64,000 bases of DNA. It comes from Couchioplanes azureus. GTDB lineage: Bacteria > Actinomycetota > Actinomycetes > Mycobacteriales > Micromonosporaceae. The notes under the pieces were generated by a model. That model was not told where the DNA came from, ran no database searches, and saw only the letters and a list, made by a program, of their open reading frames with translations. Shown here in pieces: positions 15,107 through 24,144 of this stretch. Made by a program: the position numbers and the translations under genes. Numbering within the stretch: position 1 is the first letter of the stretch; each line of letters starts with the position of its first letter. The stretch covers positions 248,001 to 312,000 of the forward strand of contig NZ_BMQY01000001.1 in the NCBI RefSeq assembly GCF_014648355.1, written 5' to 3'.

Positions 15107-16351
15107 TCAGGGCAAAGCGTGGACGTGGGGGGATACGGCGTTGGCCCATCCGTTGCCGGCGGTGACGTCCCAGTTGATCGACCAGGTCATCGCGCCACGG
15201 AGGCCGGGGTACGTGCGTGGGGGACGGAAGGAGCCGCAGTTGGTGCCGCGGGCCAGGCAGTCCAGCGCCTGGTTGACCACCGCGGGCGCGACGTAGCCGC
15301 CGCCGGCCGCGCCGGTCGTCGCGGGCAGCCCGATCGCGACCTGGTCGGGGCGCAGGCCGGCCTCGAGCTGGATGCAGGTCAGGGCGACGATGAAATTCAC
15401 CGAGCCCTGCCCGTACGCGGCGCTGTTGTCGCAGCCGAGCATCGCGCCGGAGTTGTAGAACTGGGTGTGGACGACCGTCAGGATGTCCTTGATGTCGAGC
15501 GCGAGCTTGAAGTAGGAGCTTGCCGGGTTCTGCATGTCGATGGTCTGCGGTGCCATCGTGATGATCAGGCTCGGCCCCACCTTGGCGCGCAGGCTCCGCA
15601 GCGCCTGGGCCATGTATGCCGGGTTGAGGCCGTTCTCCAGGTCGATGTCGACGCCGTCGAAGCCGTACGTGCGGATCAGGGTGTGCACCGAGTCGGCGAA
15701 GTGGGTGGCGGCGGCCGCGTCGTTGACCGACACCGACCCCTTCTCACCGCCGACGGAGATGACGACCTTCTTGCCGCGCGCGTGCAGCGTGGCGACGTCG
15801 GCCTTGAACTGCTCGTCGGTGTATCCGCCGAGGCTGGCCGACAGGCCCGCGTCGATGCGGAAGGACACCGCGCCCGGAGTGCTCGTGGCGTCGGCGAAGG
15901 CCACCGCGACCAGGTCGTACGTGCTCGGCACGGCGGCGAGCCGGATCTCGTTCGCCGGGTTGTCGAAGTTCTGCCAATAGCCGGTGACGAAGTGCCGGGG
16001 CAGCGAGCCGGCGGGCGCGCTGGTGGGCGGGGTCGTGGTCGGGGGCGTGGTCGGGGGCGTGGTCGGGGGCGTGGCGGGCGGGGTCGTCGGCGGCGGCGTG
16101 CCGCCGCACGTCCCGTTGTCCGCCCACACGTCCCACTGACCACTGTGGGTGGCCGGGCTCTCGTTCTGGGTCCACCATTTCGCGGTGTAGTTATGGCCGG
16201 ACTGTGACGCGGATGTGCCGTTGGTGTAAACGGCGCCGGCGCTCCAGGCCGGCGCGCACGCGGCCGCGGCACCGGCCGACGGGGTGATGAGGACGGCGGA
16301 ACCGCCGGCGGCCAGGGCAAGGGCCGCGGCAAGGGTGAAGGATCGGCGCAT
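15107..16351 (-). CDS. Secreted chitinase, CBM5/12 plus GH18
   Basis: A 414-residue secreted chitinase. It has a signal peptide (~30 residues), a CBM5/12 module almost identical to those of the other two chitinases, a Thr/Pro linker of repeated TPP units (~88-115) and a GH18 catalytic domain. The catalytic motif FDGVDIDLEN is intact, with the SVGGEKG strand before it and the terminal substrate-binding WSINWD. It hydrolyses beta-1,4 GlcNAc bonds by substrate-assisted catalysis. The gene is first in a two-gene unit and is driven by a clear promoter at 16382-16410 that resembles that of the third chitinase. Confidence 0.93.
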   Translation of the reverse strand: MRRSFTLAAALALAAGGSAVLITPSAGAAAACAPAWSAGAVYTNGTSASQSGHNYTAKWWTQNESPATHSGQWDVWADNGTCGGTPPPTTPPATPPTTPPTTPPTTTPPTSAPAGSLPRHFVTGYWQNFDNPANEIRLAAVPSTYDLVAVAFADATSTPGAVSFRIDAGLSASLGGYTDEQFKADVATLHARGKKVVISVGGEKGSVSVNDAAAATHFADSVHTLIRTYGFDGVDIDLENGLNPAYMAQALRSLRAKVGPSLIITMAPQTIDMQNPASSYFKLALDIKDILTVVHTQFYNSGAMLGCDNSAAYGQGSVNFIVALTCIQLEAGLRPDQVAIGLPATTGAAGGGYVAPAVVNQALDCLARGTNCGSFRPPRTYPGLRGAMTWSINWDVTAGNGWANAVSPHVHALP

Positions 16352-16381
16352 GTGGTGGCCTTCCGCTGGGGGTCAGGCCAA

Positions 16382-16410
16382 TTATTAGGAGTGTTAACAG
16401 AGGATGTAAA
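16382..16410 (-). promoter_or_regulatory. Chitinase promoter with GTTAACA spacer motif
   Basis: On the minus strand a -35 TTTACA (16405-16410), a 17-bp spacer and a -10 TAATAA (16382-16387) precede the chitinase start by about 30 bp. The spacer holds GTTAACA just upstream of CC-TAATAATTGGCC. The same arrangement recurs upstream of the chitinase at 31129. Confidence 0.7.
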
Positions 16411-16552
16411 GGCATCGGTGAACTTAACTTTCTGTTAGGCGCCCCGGCCGGGCGACATGGCGCCCGAAGCCCGGCGGTGGCCGGCGGGTTCGCGCTAGTT
16501 CTTTGCAGGAGATGGTCGTTTTCGGGCGGAGGGCGGAGGGTACTTGCGGCGC

Positions 16553-17716
16553 ATGACGACAGCGGAACCCGCGGCGGCGACGACGATCTCCGAGGAGATG
16601 GCCGGGGAAGCGCGGGCCCAGGGACTGCTGACCCTCGGGGTGGAAGAGGAGTACCTGCTCGTCGACGCGGTGGAGCCCCGGGCGGTCGAGGCCGTCGACG
16701 AGGTCTTCGACCACCTCGGCGCCGACATCCGCGACTCGGTCCAGCACGAGTACATGCGCAGCCAGATCGAGACGGCCAGCCCGCCCCAGCTCGACCTGGG
16801 CGACCTTCACGACGCCATGAAGCGCCTGCGTTCCGGGCTCGCCGCCGCCGCGGAGGCGGCCGGCGCCCGCCTGGTCGCCGTCGGCGCGGCGCCGGCCTCC
16901 GGGGCGCACACCCGGACCGTCGACAACGACCGCTACCGCCGGATGCGCGAGCGCTTCGGCGACCTCTCCCCCGGCGCCGGCCTGAACGGCATGCACGTGC
17001 ACGTGAGCGTCCCGGACCCGGAGACCGGCGTGCAGGTCCTCAACCACCTGCGCCCGTGGCTGCCGATCTTCCAGGCCGCGACGACCAACTCGCCGCTCTT
17101 CGCCGGCCACGACACCGGGTACGCGAGCTGGCGCTCCATGCTGTGGGAACGCTGGCCGACCGTGGGCCCGGCGCCCTACCTCGAGTCCCACGACCACTAC
17201 CAGACGCTGGTCTCCGACCTGCAGGCGAGCGGCGCGATGCTCGACGAGGGAATGCTCTACTGGTACGCCCGCCTGTCGGCGAACTACCCCACGGTCGAGA
17301 TCCGCATGGGCGACGTCTGCCCGTCGCTGGACGACACGATCCTGCTGGCGGCCCTGGCCCGCGCCCTGGTGGGCACGATCCTGCGCGACATCGAGGCGGG
17401 CAAGCCCGCGCCGAACGTGCCGCACCCGCTGCTCATGGCCGCGCACTGGCGGGCCGCGCACGACGGGCTGGAAGGACTCAACATCGACATGGCCACCCGG
17501 GAGCCCCGGCCGGCCTGGAAGCTGATGCGGCAGCTCTTCGACTGCGTACGCCCGGAGCTCGAACGCCACGGCGACCTGGAGACGGCGACGGTCCTGATGG
17601 GCCGGCTCCGCGCGCACGGCACCGGCGCCGCCCGGCAGCGTGCCCTGCTGTCGCAGCGCGGCTCGGTCGCCGACGTCGTCGACTGGCTCGCCCGTACGAC
17701 CGCGGACACGCGGTGA
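16553..17716 (+). CDS. YbdK-type carboxylate-amine ligase (GCS2 family)
   Basis: A 387-residue member of the glutamate-cysteine ligase 2 family, group YbdK. It has LTLGVEEEYLLVD near the N-terminus (metal-binding Glu residues), SVQHEYMRSQIETASP, the LNGMHVHVSVPD strand and EIRMGDVCPSLDDTILLAALARALV. E. coli YbdK has weak gamma-glutamylcysteine synthetase activity; the natural substrate in actinobacteria is not known, and mycothiol producers do not need glutathione. ATG 16553 lies 12 bases after GGAGGG. It overlaps the FAD-disulfide reductase gene by 4 bases (GTGA), suggesting a thiol-related operon. Confidence 0.88.
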   Translation: MTTAEPAAATTISEEMAGEARAQGLLTLGVEEEYLLVDAVEPRAVEAVDEVFDHLGADIRDSVQHEYMRSQIETASPPQLDLGDLHDAMKRLRSGLAAAAEAAGARLVAVGAAPASGAHTRTVDNDRYRRMRERFGDLSPGAGLNGMHVHVSVPDPETGVQVLNHLRPWLPIFQAATTNSPLFAGHDTGYASWRSMLWERWPTVGPAPYLESHDHYQTLVSDLQASGAMLDEGMLYWYARLSANYPTVEIRMGDVCPSLDDTILLAALARALVGTILRDIEAGKPAPNVPHPLLMAAHWRAAHDGLEGLNIDMATREPRPAWKLMRQLFDCVRPELERHGDLETATVLMGRLRAHGTGAARQRALLSQRGSVADVVDWLARTTADTR

Positions 17717-19092
17717 AACTCGTCGTCGTCGGTGGCGACGCCGCCGGGATGTCGGCGGCCTCGCAGGCCCGCAAGCGGCGCGGCCCGGACGACCTGGAGA
17801 TCGTGGCGTTCGAGCGGGGCCACTTCACGTCGTACTCCGCCTGCGGCATCCCGTACTGGATCGGTGGCGCCGTCGCCGACCGCGAGGCCCTGATCGCCCG
17901 GGAGCCCGCCGCCTTCGCGAAGGCCGGCATCACCGTACGGATGCGGCACGAGGTCGTGGCGATCGACCTGGACCGGCGCGAGGTGATCGCGCACGACCTG
18001 GCGGGCGGCGGCGCACGCCGCGAGGGCTTCGACGAGCTCGTGTACGCGGCCGGCGCCGTCCCGGTCACGCCGGACTGGGCCCGCATCGACGGCGGCGGCG
18101 TCTTCGGCGTGCAGACCCTCGACGACGGCACCGCCATCCAGGCCTGGCTCGACCGCGATCCGCGGCCGCGCCGGGCGGTGGTGATCGGCGGCGGCTACGT
18201 GGGCGTCGAGATGGCCGAGGCGATGATCCGGCGGGGGCTCGAGGTCACCCTGCTGGAGCGGTCCGGGCAGCCGATGTCCAGCATCGACCCGGACATGGGC
18301 GAGCGGGTGCGCGCGGCGATCTGCGGCCTCGGCATCGAGGTCCGCACGGGGACCGAGGTGCAGGGCCTGGAGACCGCCCACGGCCGGGTCCGCGCGGTGG
18401 TCACCGGCGACGGGTCGCTGCCGGCCGACATCGTGGTGCTGGGCCTGGGCGTACGCCCGAACACGACACTCGCCGAGGAGTCCGGCATTCCGGTCGGCGT
18501 GACCGGCGGCCTGCGCACCGACCTGCGGATGCGGGTCGTCGGCCCGCAGGGGCGCCTCGACGGGCTGTGGGCGGCCGGGGACTGCGTGCAGACGGTGCAC
18601 CGGGTCAGCGGGCACCCCGTGCACGTCCCGCTCGGCACGCACGCGAACAAGCAGGGCCGGGTCGCGGGGATCAACCTCGGCGGCGGCTACGCGACGTTTC
18701 CCGGAGTGATCGGTACGGCGGTGACGAAGGTCTGCGACCTCGAGGTGGCCCGTACCGGGCTGACCGAGCGGGAGGCGGCGGCCGCGGGGTTCGCGTATGT
18801 GACCGCGTCGGTGGAGTCGACGAGCCGCGCCGGCTACTACCCGGGCGCGAGCCCGATGCTGATCAAGCTGATCGCGGAGCGGCGTACGGGCACCCTGCTG
18901 GGCGCGCAGATCGTCGGCCGCACGGAGGCCGCCAAGCGCATCGACGCGCTGGCGATCGCGGTCTGGAACCGGATGACGGTGGAGGAGATGACCGCCCTGG
19001 ACCTGAGCTATGCGCCGCCCTTCTCACCGGTCTGGGACCCGGTGCTGATCGCCGCGCGCAAGGCGACGGACGAGGTGCACTCCTCCCGCTGA
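17713..19092 (+). CDS. CoA-disulfide reductase / NADH oxidase-like flavoprotein
   Basis: A 459-residue class III pyridine nucleotide-disulfide oxidoreductase. Features: FAD motif VVVGGDAAGMSAAS at the N-terminus, the single redox Cys44 in YSACGIPYWIGG, the NAD(P)H motif VVIGGGYVGVEMAEAM, the second FAD motif GLWAAGDCVQ and a C-terminal dimerisation domain with AKRIDALAIAVW. Family members reduce CoA disulfides or persulfides, or oxidise NADH with oxygen. The GTG start at 17713 overlaps the YbdK stop. The pairing with a GCS2-type ligase hints at low-molecular-weight thiol or persulfide chemistry, which is inference. Confidence 0.9.
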   Translation: MKLVVVGGDAAGMSAASQARKRRGPDDLEIVAFERGHFTSYSACGIPYWIGGAVADREALIAREPAAFAKAGITVRMRHEVVAIDLDRREVIAHDLAGGGARREGFDELVYAAGAVPVTPDWARIDGGGVFGVQTLDDGTAIQAWLDRDPRPRRAVVIGGGYVGVEMAEAMIRRGLEVTLLERSGQPMSSIDPDMGERVRAAICGLGIEVRTGTEVQGLETAHGRVRAVVTGDGSLPADIVVLGLGVRPNTTLAEESGIPVGVTGGLRTDLRMRVVGPQGRLDGLWAAGDCVQTVHRVSGHPVHVPLGTHANKQGRVAGINLGGGYATFPGVIGTAVTKVCDLEVARTGLTEREAAAAGFAYVTASVESTSRAGYYPGASPMLIKLIAERRTGTLLGAQIVGRTEAAKRIDALAIAVWNRMTVEEMTALDLSYAPPFSPVWDPVLIAARKATDEVHSSR

Positions 19093-19209
19093 CCGGGTTC
19101 ACCAATCCGCCGTGGCCTCAACCTCCTGACCTGGCTGAATTACTCTAGGTCATACATTGATCACGAATGCGGTCTCGTTTTCGATCTTGCCGCAGGGTAG
19201 GCATGACGA

Positions 19210-20688
19210 ATGCCGCCGCATCCCCCCGAAAACACGGCGCCGCAGCAGGGTCCGCGACACGCGGCCGGAACGGCGCACCCCGCGCTGACCGGCGGCATCG
19301 GCAGTTTCCCCCTCGTCGGCCGGCTCGCGAACGACACCGCCCTCGGCCGGCACCGCCGCACCGAGTCGCCGGCCGCCCCGACCGTCCCGAGTCCACCCAC
19401 GACGGAACACGATCGTGGCCGCCCCGGTGCGGATGAGGCCGGGGTTGCCGCCGGCCTCGCCGGCCACGAGACGCCCGACGCCCGCCCGTCGTCCACTCCG
19501 CGGCGCGGCGCACGCGCCTCCCGGGGCCGGCATGCGGCCGCCGACCAGCTCGCCATCACGGTGCGCCCGCTGCCTGCAGTGCGGGAGGCGGCCGAGGCCG
19601 TCCGCGACTGGGCCCTCGCCGACGCCGGCAAGCGGCCCGCCACCGGCGCCCACCGCGCCCCCGGCACCCTGCCCATCGAGTCCTGGCTGCTCATCGGCCG
19701 GCACCGGCAGCAGGCCCTGCTCGGCGCCCTGGTCGCGGTCGGCCTGATGCTCCTCGTCGTGCCGATGCAGCAGAGCGGCGACTCGACCGTGACCGCCGTC
19801 AACGCGGCGGAGAACGCCGTCGCCGTGCCACCCAAGCCTTCGGCGAAGAAGCCGGGTAAGGACGCCGGGGCGACCGCTCCTGCCAAGCCGCAGTCGCCCC
19901 AGGACGGCCCGGCGACCGCCGCCCCGGCGAACCCGTCGGCCCCGCCGCCCGCGCAGAACCCGGCACCCGCGGCGCCGTCCGCCACGGCGACGGCTCCCGC
20001 CCCGGCGGTGCTCCCGATCCCCGAGGGCGACGGCCCGGCCAAGTCCCTGCGCACCACCGGCACGGAGACGGTCGCGCTGACCTTCGACGACGGCCCGGAC
20101 CCGGTGCAGACCCCGAAGATCCTGGCCCTGCTGGAGGAGCACCAGGTCACGGCGATGTTCTGCCTCGTGGGCGAGCAGGCCCGCAGGCATCCCGACATCG
20201 TCCGCGACATCGCGGCCGCGGGACACGCGCTGTGCAACCACAGCTGGAACCACAGCTTCACCCTCGGCAAGGAAGAACCGGCGAAGATCCGCGAGGACCT
20301 GCTCCGCACCAACGACGCCATCCGCGCGGCCGTCCCGGACGCGAAGATCCCCTACTTCCGGGCGCCGGGCGGCAACTTCACCGACCGCCTGGTCCGCACC
20401 GCGTACGCCGAAGGCATGACGTCTCTCTACTGGGAGGTCGACCCCCGCGACTGGGAGCGCACCCCTGCGGAGACCGGCGACTCCCACGTGGAGAAGATCA
20501 TCCGTGAGGTGACGGTGAACGTACGGCCGGGATCGATCGTGCTGTCCCACGACTTCGCCCAGCCGGAAACCGTCGAGGCGTACGAGACGCTGCTGCCGCG
20601 GCTCCGGGAGAGGTTCACGCTGGGCCTGCCCACCGTGCCCGCACCGCCGCCACCGGCCGCGTCAGCTCCCGCCTCCGCACCGCAGTAG
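19210..20688 (+). CDS. Membrane-anchored polysaccharide deacetylase
   Basis: A 492-residue CE4 enzyme. Residues 1-165 are cytoplasmic-like, Pro/Arg/Ala-rich and probably disordered. One membrane helix (~170-190, LLGALVAVGLMLLVV) is followed by a Pro/Ala/Lys linker and then the catalytic NodB domain (~285-470). Motifs: ALTFDDGPD, CNHSWNH, YFRAPGGNF, YWEVDPRDW and SIVLSHD, all with the expected Asp/His residues. It is predicted to act on peptidoglycan or chitin-like polymers at the outer membrane face. GCAGGG lies 11 bases before ATG 19210. The 117-bp upstream gap shows no conserved riboswitch. Confidence 0.88.
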   Translation: MPPHPPENTAPQQGPRHAAGTAHPALTGGIGSFPLVGRLANDTALGRHRRTESPAAPTVPSPPTTEHDRGRPGADEAGVAAGLAGHETPDARPSSTPRRGARASRGRHAAADQLAITVRPLPAVREAAEAVRDWALADAGKRPATGAHRAPGTLPIESWLLIGRHRQQALLGALVAVGLMLLVVPMQQSGDSTVTAVNAAENAVAVPPKPSAKKPGKDAGATAPAKPQSPQDGPATAAPANPSAPPPAQNPAPAAPSATATAPAPAVLPIPEGDGPAKSLRTTGTETVALTFDDGPDPVQTPKILALLEEHQVTAMFCLVGEQARRHPDIVRDIAAAGHALCNHSWNHSFTLGKEEPAKIREDLLRTNDAIRAAVPDAKIPYFRAPGGNFTDRLVRTAYAEGMTSLYWEVDPRDWERTPAETGDSHVEKIIREVTVNVRPGSIVLSHDFAQPETVEAYETLLPRLRERFTLGLPTVPAPPPPAASAPASAPQ

Positions 20689-20695
20689 CCGCAAA

Positions 20696-21505
20696 TCAGC
20701 CCGGTTGGCAGGTCGGGCACCAGTAGAGGTTGCGGCCGGCCAGGGGACCCCGCTGCACCGGCGTCCCGCACACCAGGCACGGCTGTCCGGGGCGGCGGTA
20801 CACGTAGACCTCGCCGCCGTGCCGGTCCACGCGCGGCGCCCGCTGCATGGCCTCGGGTGTGTGCGCGGTGTGCACGGTGTCGATCCGGCCCCGCACGACG
20901 CCCTCCTTCATCAGGGCGCGCAGGTCGTCCCACATCTCCTGCCAGCGCGCCGCCGTGATGCGCGCCCCCGGCGTCGTGGGCGCCAGCCCGGCCCGGAACA
21001 GCACCTCGTTCGCGTAGATCAACCCACACCCGGCGACCACGGTCTGGTCCAGCAGCAGCGCGAACACCGGCTTCATGCTGCTGCGCACCCTTGCGTACGC
21101 GGCAAGCGGATCGGCGTCGTCCCGCAACGGATCCTGGCCCAGCCGCGCCCGCAGCACCGCCACCGCGCCGGGCTCGAGGACCTCGCAGGCGGTCGGCCCG
21201 CGCAGCTCCAGCCAGTGCCCGCCGCCCATCATCCGCATCCGCACCTGCCCCACGGGGTCGGGCACGGGCACCACACCGTCGGCGAACTTGCCGTACAGCC
21301 CGAGATGGATGTGGAGGCTGAGCTCGGTGTCGAAGTGATGCAGCAGGTGCTTGCCGTACGCCTCGGCGTCCACCAGCCGGCGGCCGCTGATTCGGGCGGC
21401 CCCGGCAGCGAACCGCCCCTGTGGGCTGTCCACGGCGACGACGTGTCCGGCGAACAACTCCCGGTGCCGCCCGGCAAGACGATGAATGGTGTGTCCCTCT
21501 GGCAC
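20696..21505 (-). CDS. Fpg/Nei family DNA glycosylase
   Basis: A 269-residue base-excision-repair glycosylase/AP lyase of the Nei type. The GTG start at 21505 gives the required N-terminus (M)PEGHTIHRLA, with Pro2 as the Schiff-base nucleophile and Glu3 as catalytic acid; the longer frame is excluded by this. Further features are the GRFAAGA loop, the helix-two-turn-helix GCGLIYANEVLFRAGLAP and a C-terminal zinc finger CLVCGTPVQ...YWCPTC. Actinobacterial relatives such as Nei2 remove oxidised pyrimidines. It converges on the deacetylase gene with 7 bp between stops. Confidence 0.92.
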   Translation of the reverse strand: MPEGHTIHRLAGRHRELFAGHVVAVDSPQGRFAAGAARISGRRLVDAEAYGKHLLHHFDTELSLHIHLGLYGKFADGVVPVPDPVGQVRMRMMGGGHWLELRGPTACEVLEPGAVAVLRARLGQDPLRDDADPLAAYARVRSSMKPVFALLLDQTVVAGCGLIYANEVLFRAGLAPTTPGARITAARWQEMWDDLRALMKEGVVRGRIDTVHTAHTPEAMQRAPRVDRHGGEVYVYRRPGQPCLVCGTPVQRGPLAGRNLYWCPTCQPG

Positions 21506-21601
21506 GGTCCGAACGGTAGCCGATGCATCAACCATCGGACCGGCCGCCTGCGCGGAACGCAGCCGGCTTGGTCCTGCCTCTGCGCGGGAAGTCGGCTACC
21601 C

Positions 21602-22411
21602 TCAGCCGCCCAGGGTCGGGTAGAGGTCGTCCGGGGCCTCGATGATCTGGGAGGCCGGCGGCCGCTTCGCATCGACCGTGGTGCCGTAGTCCGAGTACAG
21701 GACCTCGAGCGGCTGGGCCTGCTGCCCGTTCACGGCGGGCACCTGGATCGTCAGGGCGGAGAGCCGGCCCTGCTCGTCGAGGCCCGCGGTGAACGGCACG
21801 TTGCGGGCCTGGGGCCCCAGGGAGCCGACCATCTTCTGGTCGACGCCGACCACACCGGCCACCTTGGTGAGGTCGAGCGTGCCCCGGTAGCTGCGCGGAT
21901 CGACCCGCTGCACGTCGGTCGTGGAGCTCAGCAACTGCGCGGTGTTGGCCGGATCGATCTGGCCGGGTCGCAGACCGACGTTGGCGCCCTCGGGCAGCCG
22001 GGACACGTCCACGTGGGTCCAGGTGCCGGCCTTCGTGATGCCGGGGATCTGGAGGTACAGGTCCTGGTCCACGAGCAGGGTCTTGATGTCGATCCGGGTG
22101 TTCGACCCGGTGATGGCCACCGTGGCCGTCCCGACCCCCTGCGGCGCGTCCATGAGCCCGGTCAGGTTCAGGCCCGGCCCGGACGTCATCGTCACCTTGA
22201 AGCTCGTGGTGCCCAGCTTCGCCGCCGCATCGGCCAGCTCGGCGGCCGCGGCGGGATCTGCGGCGCCCGCGCTCGCGGAGGCACCGGGAACGCTTCCGGT
22301 GGACGCTCCGGCGCCCGGAGTCGCGGAATTGCCGGCGGAGCATCCACCCACGGCGAGAGCTACCGCGGCCACCGACGCGAGGCCCAGCCCTCTTGCACGA
22401 GCCGTCCGCAT
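21602..22411 (-). CDS. LppX/LprG-like lipoprotein
   Basis: A 269-residue lipoprotein with a signal peptide and lipobox AVGGC, a Ser/Gly/Ala-rich spacer (~30-65), then a beta-rich domain of the LppX/LprAFG or LolA-like type (SFKVTMTSG, DQDLYLQIPG, WTHVDVSRLPEG). Such domains bind lipids, but the actinobacterial branch here has no known ligand. ATG 22411 has GGGAGGG 5 bases upstream. It lies downstream of a paralogue at 22604, from which it is separated by a strong terminator, so it has its own promoter or relies on read-through. Confidence 0.8.
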   Translation of the reverse strand: MRTARARGLGLASVAAVALAVGGCSAGNSATPGAGASTGSVPGASASAGAADPAAAAELADAAAKLGTTSFKVTMTSGPGLNLTGLMDAPQGVGTATVAITGSNTRIDIKTLLVDQDLYLQIPGITKAGTWTHVDVSRLPEGANVGLRPGQIDPANTAQLLSSTTDVQRVDPRSYRGTLDLTKVAGVVGVDQKMVGSLGPQARNVPFTAGLDEQGRLSALTIQVPAVNGQQAQPLEVLYSDYGTTVDAKRPPASQIIEAPDDLYPTLGG

Positions 22412-22521
22412 GTCATCCCTCCCTGCGCCCGTCATCGCCGTCGCGACGAAGGCTCACCCCATGCCCGATCCGCCGACTCGCCAAACAGCTCCCCCCGCCG
22501 GAACGCGCCCACCGGAAAAGC

Positions 22522-22561
22522 CCGATGGCCGGGTGGGAGTCGTCCCCCACCCGGCCATCGG
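22522..22561 (-). terminator. Rho-independent-type hairpin
   Basis: Perfect 16-bp arms (22522-22537 and 22546-22561, starting CCGATGGCCGGGTGGG) with an 8-base loop, 42 bp after the stop of the upstream lipoprotein gene. No strong U-tract, as usual in high-GC actinobacteria. Confidence 0.8.
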
Positions 22562-22603
22562 TCGCTGCTCGGCACCTCGTTTCGAGGCGGTCCGCCCGGT
22601 GCG

Positions 22604-23401
22604 TCAGGCGTTCAGGATTCCGGAGAGCTGGCTCGGCATCTCCTGCACCTCGGACGCCGGCGGGGCCTCGACCGAGACCGGGGTGCCGAAGTCGTGGTAC
22701 GTCGTCTTCATCTTGCCCGCGCCCGCGCCGAGGCCGCTCATGTCGAGGGTCATCTCGACGAGGCGCCCCTCGCCGTCCTTCTTCGCCGTGAACGGGATCT
22801 TGGTCAGCTTGTCGCCCAGCCCCGCCATCGCGCCCTTCTTGAAGCGCGGGGACTTCGACAGGTCGAGGGTGCCCTGGAAGCCCGTGTCGCCGACGCGCTC
22901 GACCTCGGTGAGGGCCGAGATCATCGCCTGGGTGCCGGCCGGGTCGTCGCCGTTGGGGCTGAGGTTGAAGCTGCTGCCCTCGCTCAGCTTGGCGGCGTCG
23001 ATGTGCATCCAGGTCTTGCCGCCGCCCTTGCCACCCAGCATCGCGCCGAGGGAACCGGCCTTCAGGTAGAGGTCGTCCTTGATCATGCGCATCTCGATCT
23101 TGTCGCCGCCGAGCGCGCCCATCGACATGGAGACCTTGGCGAGGCGGGCCTTCGTGTCGGCGACGCCGCTCATGGACATCTGACCGGACATGTCCATGTC
23201 GATCTTCATGCTCTGGTCGGCGAGCTTCTTGGCGGCGGCGGCGAGGTCGGCCTTGGGGTCGAGCTGCGAGGCCGCCTGCGCCGCGGCGGTCGCGCCGGCC
23301 GCACCGGTCGGCGTCTTGGCGGTGTCCTCGGGGCCGCAGCCGGTCAGGCCGAGCGCCACGCCGACGGCGACGACCGCCATCACCAGACGTCGATTTCTCA
23401 T
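22604..23401 (-). CDS. LppX/LprG-like lipoprotein, paralogue
   Basis: A 265-residue lipoprotein (signal peptide, lipobox LTGC) with the same fold pattern as the neighbour at 21602: MKIDMDMSGQMSMSG, KDDLYLKAGSLGAML, KTWMHIDAAKLSEGSSF and a C-terminal YHDFGTPVSVEAPPASEV. The last element is matched in the neighbour by YSDYGTTVDAKRPPASQI, so the two genes arose by duplication. It is Met-rich in residues ~85-130. ATG 23401 has GGGGAGGA 8 bases upstream. It is presumably anchored outside the membrane and binds a lipid or lipoglycan, by analogy only. Confidence 0.8.
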   Translation of the reverse strand: MRNRRLVMAVVAVGVALGLTGCGPEDTAKTPTGAAGATAAAQAASQLDPKADLAAAAKKLADQSMKIDMDMSGQMSMSGVADTKARLAKVSMSMGALGGDKIEMRMIKDDLYLKAGSLGAMLGGKGGGKTWMHIDAAKLSEGSSFNLSPNGDDPAGTQAMISALTEVERVGDTGFQGTLDLSKSPRFKKGAMAGLGDKLTKIPFTAKKDGEGRLVEMTLDMSGLGAGAGKMKTTYHDFGTPVSVEAPPASEVQEMPSQLSGILNA

Positions 23402-23513
23402 TGGGTGTTCCTCCCCGTCATGCCTCATGTCGGCGCCCACGGTAGCCGAAACGTGCGACATTCCCGTCCCCGGCCGGCACCGGCCGGGTGCGCCCGGCGA
23501 CTAAGCTCAGGGA

Positions 23514-23807
23514 ATGGGTGACCTGCTCGACGCCGATTCGGTACGCAACGCCGTGGCCGTCCTCGACGGGTGGGAGGGCAGCACCGACGCGATCGTCCGC
23601 ACCGTGGGCCTGCGCAGCTTCCCCGCCGCGATCGCCGTCGTGGACCGGGTGGCGAAGGTGGCCGAGGAGATGGACCACCACCCCGACATCGACATCCGCT
23701 GGCGCACGCTGACCTTCCGCTGCAGCACCCACTCCGTCGGCGGCGTGACGACCCGCGACATCGCCCTGGCCAACCGCATCGACCGCATCCTCGCCGACGC
23801 CTCGTAA
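23514..23807 (+). CDS. Pterin-4-alpha-carbinolamine dehydratase family protein
   Basis: A 97-residue PCD/DCoH-family protein. It has the catalytic signature EMDHHPDIDIRW with a following H and TTRDIALANRID. The family dehydrates 4a-hydroxytetrahydrobiopterin during aromatic amino-acid hydroxylation or contributes to molybdopterin-related metabolism. No phenylalanine hydroxylase lies nearby, so the physiological partner is unclear. The length is normal for the family. ATG 23514 is the only good start. Confidence 0.88.
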   Translation: MGDLLDADSVRNAVAVLDGWEGSTDAIVRTVGLRSFPAAIAVVDRVAKVAEEMDHHPDIDIRWRTLTFRCSTHSVGGVTTRDIALANRIDRILADAS

Positions 23808-23810
23808 GCC

Positions 23811-23971
23811 GGGCCGGGCCAGGCGGGCCGAGCCAGGCGGGCCGAGCCAGGCGGGCCGGGCCGGGCCAGGCGGGCCGGGCCGAGCCAGGCGGGGCCGAGC
23901 CAGGCGGGGCCGGGCCAGGCGGGCCGGGCCGAGCCAGGCGGGCCGGGCCGAGCCAGGCGGGGCCGGGCCGC
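23811..23971. repeat. Degenerate GC-rich tandem repeat, core GCCAGGCGG
   Basis: Nine copies of GCCAGGCGG are separated by variable numbers of GGCCG/GGCCGA units, giving a period of 14-19 bp. The array begins right after the pterin dehydratase stop codon. Its high GC leaves many frames open and creates false ORFs. Confidence 0.85.
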
Positions 23972-24144
23972 GCGCTCGGGCGGGACCAGCGCGTGGACCG
24001 GGTCGCCACGCCCGCCCGGCAAGTGCCGCACGGGGCACTTTCCCGCCACGAACCGGCATGGACCACGCCACCCTGATTCGCGGATGCCCGCTTTCAGACG
24101 GCATGATGGCCGGGCAGCCCCACGCGTATCCATCGGGAGGCCAC

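Noticed and set aside
19093..19209. c-di-AMP (ydaO-type) riboswitch upstream of the cell-wall deacetylase
   Set aside because: The gap is only 117 bp and I see no matching conserved core.
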